Shown here: piece by piece, positions 20,472-28,700 of the stretch
Layout of the letters: every line of letters starts with the position of its first letter
Numbering within the stretch: the first letter of the stretch is position 1
Assembly: GCF_024713945.1 (NCBI RefSeq)
Contig: NW_027461519.1
Span: forward strand, 280,554 to 344,553
Direction of reading: 5' to 3'
Origin: Dermatophagoides farinae
Lineage: Eukaryota > Arthropoda > Arachnida > Sarcoptiformes > Pyroglyphidae
Length of the DNA: 64,000 nucleotides
Notes under the pieces: model-generated
What the model saw: the letters and a program-made list of their open reading frames with translations, nothing else
Told to the model about the DNA's origin: nothing
Databases searched by the model: none
Made by a program: the position numbers and the translations under genes

Positions 20472-22967
20472 TCAATCAATGTCTTCTGATGAAGTCAGTA
20501 TAATTGACTCTTCAACGTCATGAGCGGGCTCGCGCTCTACATTAAGTTGAATAGAGCTAGAATCTGCTAACATTTCGTTAGACTGAATTTGTTCGACTGG
20601 CTGAACGGAAAGTGGGTTCTCAATGGTTTGTTCGACTGGCTGAACGGAGAGTGGGTTCTCTATGGTTTGTTCGGTTGGCTGAACGGAGAGTGGGTTTTCT
20701 ATGGTTTGTTCGACGGGCTGAACGGAGAGTGGGTTTTCTATGGTTTGTTCGACGGGCTGAACGGAGAGTGGGTTTTCTACAGTTTGTTCGACTGGCGGAA
20801 CGGAGAGTGGGTTTTCTACAGTTTGTTCGACTGGCTGAACGGAGAGTGAGTTCTCTACGGTTTGTTCGACTGACTGAACGGAAATTGGGTTCTCTGCATT
20901 TTGTTCTGATATTTCGAATTTGTCAAACTTAACTTTCTTCTCAGGTTGGGCTAGAGTTTCAACAGACGAAGCGAAAACAGGTACGTCATTAACAATGTCA
21001 GATTCTTGTATGATAAGAGGAATGAAGTGGTGGTTTTGAAATTCGTAGATTTTGGCGTTTTTGATTAAATCACGGTTGAGTTCTGCCGATAAAATTACAA
21101 TGGTACAGTGTACAGACAATGTTGTCAAGACAGATTCGATCAATTTGTGGTAAGAAAGAGGAATTTGTTCGAAAATATTGTTGTAAACAATAAGGCTGAC
21201 TTTCTTTAGTAAAGATTTGATGAACAACATGCAGGCAATCACAGTTGGAGTGACTTTGTGTTGAACTTCACGAAGACGTCTTGAAGCATTTTCACCGGTG
21301 AAAGAACTGAAAATACTTTCGAAGTTAAGTTCTTTAATAATGTTGTCCAAGTCCTCTTTAGTAACGTTTTCATCGTTGACTCCCAATAACATGAATTCGT
21401 ACGCAGTCAAGAAATAGTCGATGTCGTCAGTGTAGTTGCAGAACAACGAGTTGTTGGTCAATTTAGAGTTGCTTATCATGCTAAGTAACATGGAGGCGTC
21501 ATTGAAATCCTGGATCGACTTGCTGCTCTTTTCGGAATGGCTCAATTGAACAGGAGATATTGTGTTCAAGTTTTGAGTCAAGAAATTTCCAATGCATTCT
21601 CTGTAGAATGAAGACATCTTGTATATATACACAATGGTGTGAGCTTCAATAAGAAGATTGGCATTTTTGAGAATCTGTGTACCAGTTAACTTGCAATACA
21701 TGTTTGCATTAATGAGTTCCAAATTAGAATCTAAGTCTTCAATGTCAATAGAGCAAGAAAGTAAGTTTTCAACGGGCGGTAAATACAACGGTTTTTCCTC
21801 AACGATTCTCATTATTGGAAGAGCTTTGATTGATAAATCACTAAGTGCGCTTGAGAATGTTGGAACCAGTGAAGAACTGTTGATGTAACCTAAAGCGATT
21901 TTGGTGAAATAAGCAAGTGTTTTGAAATCTATAGAGTCAGATTGAAAGTTGACGTACAACGAGAACGACAAAAGGGAGACGACAATAATAAATGTCGCGC
22001 TCTTGTTCCAAACGATAGATAAAATAGAAAATCTTGATTCTTGGGTATCAATCTTCTTATATTCCTTGAAATATTTGACTATGGTTTTGTTGCTGTTATC
22101 ATATTCATTCCAAGCTGAAATAGTCGGTAAACAGTTAAACTTTGAAGTAATTGCTGAAATTAAGAGAAGTCTGGATCTCTGTCTATCGTGAGCTATCTTT
22201 CGTTTTCGTTCATTGATCTTTAGAACGACCAACTTGTACACGTTAGCAAAGAATAATATCAGAAGCGAAGCCATAATTGTGAAATCAGCAAACGAAACTA
22301 CAAGATCAATTAAAATGAAAGTTGATGTAAATAATTTTAGGCAGTTAGGTATGGTTTCCAAAATAACCAGTTTAGCTAATTTGACATTAAGCATTGAGTA
22401 ATCCGCAAGCATTACTGCAAGTTGCGAAGGTGTAATGTGTTTTTGAAGTTTTTTACTGTTTTCATAGTTGGTTATGCAAGTTGCAAACAAAGGAACTTTT
22501 GTGTTTGGCAAATAGTGGCTGAGTAAGAGTTTAGATAATGCAGTCATGATAGGCTCGGCTACAAACAAGGCTGCGACTTTTGAAAACTGAATTAAACCTT
22601 TCTCGTCGATTATTTTTCCAGTGTCTCTGCAACGTTGAAAATGTTCGGGCAAATTCTTAAGTTCCTTAATCGTCATGATATCACACATGGGCCCCGCCGC
22701 GCTAAGACCAATGGCAGTAATAAGTGCTGCCCACGATTTTTTGTTTTGTGGTTTTACTTGCTTCAAACTAAACTTCAATACTTCCCATGTTCTAATAGAA
22801 CTGTTTTTAGAATAATCCTCGTAGTCTAAACTATGAGTTAAGTTATAAGATTCATATTTTGAGACAGCCGGCCGCACGTTTGTACCAAACGGCACGAGAG
22901 ATGCCTCTGGATAGTAGTACTCGTCGAGAATAAGTTCTTTGTTTTTTGATTCACTTGCTTTTCTCAT
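20472..22967 (-). CDS. ABC half-transporter-like protein with degenerate ATPase domain
   Basis: 831 residues. About residues 55-400 form an ABC-type transmembrane domain with several hydrophobic spans (for example FILIDLVVSF, IMASLLILFF, FIIVVSLLSFSLYV). The following region aligns in order with an ABC nucleotide-binding domain (about 415-690), but every ATP motif is lost. The Walker A position reads around VYIYKMSSFYREC, the LSGGQ position around ASRRLREV, Walker B reads SLIVYNNIF without the acidic pair, and the H-loop His is replaced (ILSAE). The C-tail (about 690-800) is eight 13-residue repeats of the type VEQTVENPLSVQP, then an acidic end. It lies just downstream of, and on the same strand as, an ABC half-transporter with intact motifs, so the two may form a heterodimer with a single working site. 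That pairing is inference; a decoy or scaffold role is also possible. Confidence 0.72.
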   Translation of the reverse strand: MRKASESKNKELILDEYYYPEASLVPFGTNVRPAVSKYESYNLTHSLDYEDYSKNSSIRTWEVLKFSLKQVKPQNKKSWAALITAIGLSAAGPMCDIMTIKELKNLPEHFQRCRDTGKIIDEKGLIQFSKVAALFVAEPIMTALSKLLLSHYLPNTKVPLFATCITNYENSKKLQKHITPSQLAVMLADYSMLNVKLAKLVILETIPNCLKLFTSTFILIDLVVSFADFTIMASLLILFFANVYKLVVLKINERKRKIAHDRQRSRLLLISAITSKFNCLPTISAWNEYDNSNKTIVKYFKEYKKIDTQESRFSILSIVWNKSATFIIVVSLLSFSLYVNFQSDSIDFKTLAYFTKIALGYINSSSLVPTFSSALSDLSIKALPIMRIVEEKPLYLPPVENLLSCSIDIEDLDSNLELINANMYCKLTGTQILKNANLLIEAHTIVYIYKMSSFYRECIGNFLTQNLNTISPVQLSHSEKSSKSIQDFNDASMLLSMISNSKLTNNSLFCNYTDDIDYFLTAYEFMLLGVNDENVTKEDLDNIIKELNFESIFSSFTGENASRRLREVQHKVTPTVIACMLFIKSLLKKVSLIVYNNIFEQIPLSYHKLIESVLTTLSVHCTIVILSAELNRDLIKNAKIYEFQNHHFIPLIIQESDIVNDVPVFASSVETLAQPEKKVKFDKFEISEQNAENPISVQSVEQTVENSLSVQPVEQTVENPLSVPPVEQTVENPLSVQPVEQTIENPLSVQPVEQTIENPLSVQPTEQTIENPLSVQPVEQTIENPLSVQPVEQIQSNEMLADSSSIQLNVEREPAHDVEESIILTSSEDID
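20589..20900 (-). repeat. 39-bp tandem repeat, eight copies, in coding sequence
   Basis: Copies begin about every 39 bases (20589, 20628, 20667, 20706, 20745, 20784, 20823, 20862). In-frame units encode 13 residues of the VEQTVENPLSVQP type. Near-identical DNA across the middle copies points to recent unequal expansion. The repeat is so even that two other frames on the plus strand also stay open through it. Confidence 0.92.
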
Positions 22968-23464
22968 AATTCAAAAAAATTCAAAAAACTTTAAAAAAAT
23001 AAAAATTTTATAACATGTTTATATAAGATGCTAGTTTTCCTAAATTAGTAAATATATTTTTGCTGTTAACTCTTTATTACTGTTAGAAAAAAAAGTTTTA
23101 ACTTATTGCATAGTAAAATACAACAATGTTTATTAGAGTTAAATACGACTTTCAGTTTATTATCAACTCTATAACACATTATATACTAGTTTCAAACTAG
23201 TTAATATACAACTAAGTTTGTTTAAGTTATTAGACATGTAATGACTGTGTAACTTTTTTATTAATTATGGTCATTGTATTTATCCAATATATTTTAAATT
23301 ACTAAATTTTTTGGAGCTGAGCGGCGACACAAAATATTTTTTTAATTTTTTTGAAAACATCATTTATCAATTCAAATACACAGCCTTGTTGCACAGCGAT
23401 ATAGTTTTTTATTGAGTTTTTTTGTATAAATTTTAAAATATCTTTGTTGAAACGGTACTTAAAA
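22968..23464. other. Spacer between the two ABC genes, 497 b
   Basis: AT-rich, with many poly-A/T runs and no open frame of note. A short GC-rich patch at 23312-23330 (GGAGCTGAGCGGCGACAC) stands out but is too short to classify. It presumably contains the promoter of the degenerate ABC gene and the 3' UTR of the intact one. Confidence 0.45.
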
Positions 23465-25510
23465 CTAAGCACTGCAACATGAATCTCCGCTTAAGCAATG
23501 CATCGCAATATCTTTATTTTGTAGTGGTTTAGGTTTTGTGTTTTCAACATAGTCAAACAAATTTTTAAATATCAAACCGTTTTTCTCTAGCTCACCAAAC
23601 GAGCCACGCTCTACAATTAAACCTTTGTCGAGGATGATCACTTCATCTAAGTCTTTTAATAAATACGGTTCATGAGTGACTACAATCATGGTTTTATCTT
23701 CACAAAACTTTTTAATGACCTCTAATACTTTATTTTCGTTGATTTTATCAAGAAAAGTGGTCACCTCGTCAATTAACACAATTGAAGGGTTTTTAAGCGC
23801 ACATCTGATAATTGATAGTAATTGTTTTTCACCTCCAGACAAGTTAGAACCATTTTCTTCAATTATGGCGTCATAACCGCCTATTTTCTTCACTAACGAC
23901 TGCAACTCTAGTGAGTTGACAACTTTATCAATATCATTATCAGTTATTGCAGCTTCGTTATTGCCAAAAAGCAAGTTTTCGCGTAAAGATCCGTTAAACA
24001 AATATGCTTGCTGAGGTATCACAGCGATTTTATTTCGCAAGCTGTTGATAGAGACATCACTGATATTTTGACCACAAACTAATATTTCTCCTTTTTCAGC
24101 ATCGTATAATCGCATTAAGAGTTTTAGCAAAGAAGTCTTTCCAGCTCCGTTAGTTCCAGTAATACCAATCTTTGCTTTTCCTGGAATAAATAAATTGAAA
24201 TTTTTAATGACATAATCAGTTGAACCCGGATACTTGAAAAAAAGATTATTGAATCTAATAGACCCTCGGTTTATTACAAGTTCCTTTTTTGCTTCATCTT
24301 GGATATTTTGTTCATTCATTAAAATTTCGCTGACTTTTTTCATTCGTCTCCAATTCAAGATCCATGTTTGAGTCAATGTTCCTAGAAAATGTAAAGTAGA
24401 TGAAATGTTTTGAAACGCTGAAGCCGTTGCAGAAACTTGTTTTATTAAAGAAGTTGAGTTTCCCGGTTCCGCGGATAATATAGTTTGACTCACAGCTTTC
24501 AAGGAGCCAGTTTCTAAAAACAATTTTTGGAAAAAATTAAGTATATGGAGACTAGACACTACCTTGGTGTCTGCTCGAACATAATCGATCATGGCTGTTT
24601 TTAACCTTTCGTTCGAAGTCTGAGTGGCATCTAATAACCTAACTAAATCAGCTGCAGTCATTGTTTCGATTAATTTTCCTTTAAAGTTGAACTTCTTTAA
24701 ACCCATGCTTTCTCGCTGTTTTATTCTATGCTGAGTGTAACCAAGTGTAAATAAAAAATAAGTAGACAGAGTCATTTTGTTAAACAATCGCGTTTTAGGT
24801 GATACGTTGGAAAGCTTATTGACTTTCAGAACCAATTCGGAAATATCCAACATTGTTGGAATGACTCTGTGCATAAAATTACTGGAAAAAGCTGAAGCAG
24901 ATTTAAAGTTTTCGAGCAGTTCTGTAGTGAACGCTCCAGAGGTAGTTGATATTAGTCCGTTATACTGAGAAGAGTTTATTATGTTGATAAGTTTATTCGA
25001 ATTTCTTATTTCCATTTTATCAGTTACTCTATGAAATAATATTGCACTTAGCTCATTCGAACTAAACGTTAAAAATTTCGACAAAAACCATTTTGAAAGT
25101 AAAGTGTTCACCTTAGAATTTTTGATGTTAAAATCTGATAAGGTTGAAAGCTTCGACAATTCAGCCGATAAATCAGCAAAATAAGAAATAGAAGCAAATT
25201 TGGCTTTTCTATTGAGCAAGATAAGTAAAAGAGTTCCAAGTGTTTCTAACTTAGATATTTTATCTTCTGGATAAATCAAACTACATGTCCATAAGAAGTG
25301 TTTGAACTTGCTATTTAATTTTGATTTTGGCAAAGCTAAATCATTTGCAATCCTGGGTTGTACATTTTGTATTGTTTTACTATTTTCCTTTAATTTCGAT
25401 GAAAAGTTTAAATTCTCACTCAAAAAAACATTTTTGGAACTTAATTTATTTGTCAGTTTAGTACTACTTCTTGGAATAGACTTTTCTTTGTTAAAATATG
25501 ATTTTAACAT
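23465..25510 (-). CDS. ABC half-transporter with intact ATPase domain (ABCB/ATM1-like)
   Basis: 681 residues. The C-terminal ATPase domain is complete: Walker A GTNGAGKTS at about 453, Q-loop VIPQQAY, signature NLSGGEKQ at about 560, Walker B SIVLIDE with catalytic Glu at about 577, and H-loop VVTHEP at about 607. It most resembles ABCB half-transporters such as mitochondrial ATM1/ABCB7, the iron-sulfur-related exporter. Unusually, the N-terminal 400 residues hold few convincing hydrophobic spans (around FLWTCSLIY, LGTLLLILL and TYFLFTLGYT), far fewer than the expected six. A leader rich in Ser, Lys and Asn could be an organelle-targeting sequence. The protein ends CLSGDSCCSA, an odd Cys-rich tail. 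Tandem placement with the degenerate ABC gene suggests the pair work together. Confidence 0.8.
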   Translation of the reverse strand: MLKSYFNKEKSIPRSSTKLTNKLSSKNVFLSENLNFSSKLKENSKTIQNVQPRIANDLALPKSKLNSKFKHFLWTCSLIYPEDKISKLETLGTLLLILLNRKAKFASISYFADLSAELSKLSTLSDFNIKNSKVNTLLSKWFLSKFLTFSSNELSAILFHRVTDKMEIRNSNKLINIINSSQYNGLISTTSGAFTTELLENFKSASAFSSNFMHRVIPTMLDISELVLKVNKLSNVSPKTRLFNKMTLSTYFLFTLGYTQHRIKQRESMGLKKFNFKGKLIETMTAADLVRLLDATQTSNERLKTAMIDYVRADTKVVSSLHILNFFQKLFLETGSLKAVSQTILSAEPGNSTSLIKQVSATASAFQNISSTLHFLGTLTQTWILNWRRMKKVSEILMNEQNIQDEAKKELVINRGSIRFNNLFFKYPGSTDYVIKNFNLFIPGKAKIGITGTNGAGKTSLLKLLMRLYDAEKGEILVCGQNISDVSINSLRNKIAVIPQQAYLFNGSLRENLLFGNNEAAITDNDIDKVVNSLELQSLVKKIGGYDAIIEENGSNLSGGEKQLLSIIRCALKNPSIVLIDEVTTFLDKINENKVLEVIKKFCEDKTMIVVTHEPYLLKDLDEVIILDKGLIVERGSFGELEKNGLIFKNLFDYVENTKPKPLQNKDIAMHCLSGDSCCSA

Positions 25511-25720
25511 TTTTTTGTAAAATAAGTTTCAAGATTTTACAAATTTTTTTCATTCTAAAAATAAAACAATGTTAACCTCTAACAAATGTTAAAGTAAAAA
25601 AATTTCTAGTAGCGGTTATGGTTTGTTAATTTTGTTTTCAAAATGTTGTGCTTCAATAAATTTATTTTGCAAGCGCGTTTGCTACACTCATATAAAACTT
25701 TTTTGTGATTAGATATTAAA

Positions 25721-28700
25721 ATGCATGAAGTTATTGAATTATTAAATCAAACGTCCTTACACTCAAATTCTTGTCAAAACAAGAAGGTTATGGACGACAG
25801 TAATGGTGTCATTCGTTTCAATCTTTGTTTTGACTTAATGAACGCCATTTTAGATTCAAATGAAGGCTATATATGTAGTTACTTGGATGATCTGGCAAAA
25901 AACGTGAACATTAGTGTTTTATCTGATTATTTAGCATCGATAAAAACCTGCTTATTCCCAAATTTACTAGCTATTGAACATTTTAAGGTTCTTGTAATTG
26001 CTTTACATGTTCTATTATTTTTTGATCTAGATAGAGCCTTACAACTTAACCCTTACAATATATATTTGAAACATATATATAATAAAAATGTTGTACATGA
26101 GGAAATAGATTATTCACAGTCGCTAGATGTAATTTTGAAAAAAAATTGTTGGCAAAATCTAGAACTTGATCCAAGAATTTTTGCGGTCAACAATTGTATT
26201 AATATTGACTTACAAGTATTATTAATATACACATATTCTTCTGGTAGACTCAATATGTTAATGTTACAAGTAATTCGGAGTTTAGTTAAATTTTGTTCTT
26301 CAACTGATGAAGTTCACAAGCAATATTTTGAACAAGTTCAAAAAATTTGTAGCGAGTCAAGTTCAAATAAAAATTTGTCTGAACGTAAGCTCAAAAACTT
26401 TCCCGTTTATAATCAAATTATAAACTTGAAACGGGCTTATTCCTATGCTGTTGAAAGAGTTATTGATGAATCAAAGTTTGAATGGTACAGAAGTATGCTT
26501 ATAGAATCAGAACCAAACACAATAGTAGATACTCTCGAAGATTTAAGAAAAGATTTATGGTTTAATGAAGTTTTACCATTTGCTAATGATAGTAAAGAAA
26601 AGGTAGTATCACTATTGACTCCAATGCTCGGTCATTCTTCTGTTCAAGTGAGAGAATACGCAGTAAACATATTCACTTACTTAAATAATCGACATAATTG
26701 GGAATATCAAGCGCCACTGTTAGCAGATGTGAAAGAAATTAATGACGATTATATCATTACTTTGACATTATTTCTATCCACGCACCCATCTGAAAAGAAA
26801 AAAGGTCCTTCAAACTTTTACTTGTGTGTATATTCTCCAGAAACAGAAAAAGGTCAAGATAATAAATACTTTTGTAGTTTCAAGTATTACAAGGTTAGCT
26901 GGACACCGTTTTACGATAACAATTTAAAAAATAGGGTAGTCACAGCAATATTTGATTCAAAAACAATGTATAAATGGACCTCGACAATAAATCTAGGAAA
27001 ATTCACAAAGTGTGGTTTCTACGATTACAGGCTTTTTTATTATTCTTATTCTGAAAATAGATTTGTTACAGCTACTCCTTTAGTTGACGAGCAATCTTGT
27101 GTAAAACAATCCTCCTATAGTTTAGCAAGCATAGATGAAAATGCTGACGAAGTTTTATTTGACGAAAATGATAAAATTAAACTAATATACAATAAGTTGA
27201 AGCAAGAATATAACGGTGTGTTACCGATTCAAGGTAGAACCATCGTTCTGGCACCGAAAGTTAAACATAAAATTTATGCCGAAGTCAATGTAGATTATTA
27301 TAATGCTACATATCTTGCTAATGGTGAAATAGCAAAGCGAGGAAATTTTCGTGAATTGTCCAATTCGGTTTGCAAAATAAAAAGTTCAGGTATAGATGGG
27401 CTTTTTTTCGATTCATGTATGGAACGTAACACCGGATTACCAACTGAAAATGGTTCTTTCGAAAGAGAAAGTGCTTCACCATACGTAATTATTTGTCGAA
27501 AAACACCTGCATCAATTCTAGGAGGTTCGAAAGAATTTGAAGAATTATCTTTAGAGGCTAAAAAAAATGATCTTAAGTTGTTTATAGAAGCGCCAATCAG
27601 AATCAGTTCTACTCATTCTCATAGAATTTATTCGAGCTCAATTTTAAAAACCGTAGATTCGCACGGATTAACAAAGATTGTTACCGGAACCCCAGGTAAA
27701 TATATTAAACATCATGAAACTGCAATGCTTAACTTTAGAGATTCCCAAGTTTGGAGACAATATATTGACGATATCATTCATTGGATCGACAAATTCGACA
27801 TTGATGGTGTTCGAATTGAAAACGCAATTCATTTTCCTGTTTATTTCCCCATGAATTTGCATGAACTCAAAAGAAGGGAGCCCGATTACCAAATGAGTTA
27901 TAGCGATGAAGAAATTTTCAAAGGTTCAGTAATTAAAAAAGTTGTACAGGAAGATGACATTATTCGAGGAATATATGATACAAAGTACTTTCATAAATTC
28001 TACGCTCATCCAATTTATGTATATTTAACGAAAGAGCTCTGGTCTGTTAAAAACGATTTATATATATTTGCTGACTGTGGAATATTAAATAATGATGATT
28101 ACGATAAAGTATCATGTTTAGCAAGATCTGGGTTAATACCATTCTCGATGAATACCGCTACAATTTTACCAAAAGTATTTGGAACTTGTGTATCAACTAA
28201 TGGAGAAATCAAGCAATGTGCAAGATCAGATGTTTCTACTTTGCACGCCTGGCACAGGGAAATTCATAAAAATTTGCCAGCTTCTACGCCTTTAATAACT
28301 TTTTCTTGTTATCCAAACAGTCCACTTCCAGCGATAATATACAAAGCAGGAGTTTGGGCAGCGGTTGATTTCCATTTTTTAGCAAATGACATTCCATGTA
28401 TCTCGATTGAAGAACAGTCAGAATCTACGCTGCGTTTAAATTTATGTAAATATACATCTGACGTTTTGCACATTGAGCAAGAAGAAAACGAACCAAGAAA
28501 ACTTGATGAAGATGATTATGAAAGCGAAAACAGCCAACAAAATGAACTTAGTTCATTAAATTTACTTTCGAGATCTATGAAAGACATAATTAAGACGCAT
28601 TATGAACTTTCTAAAACAATTTCATTAAGTTCTGGTAAAACTTTGAAAGATTTATCTCTTCATTATCAAGCAGCGAAACAACTCCGGTCTAAATATCCGA

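Noticed and set aside
20589-20900. CRISPR-like array
   Set aside because: The repeats are directly adjacent without unique spacers, in frame and translated, and the genome is eukaryotic.
20589-20932. Plus-strand ORFs through the 39-bp repeat
   Set aside because: They stay open only because the repeat has no stops in those frames; the minus-strand frame is part of a long ABC-like protein and is the real one.
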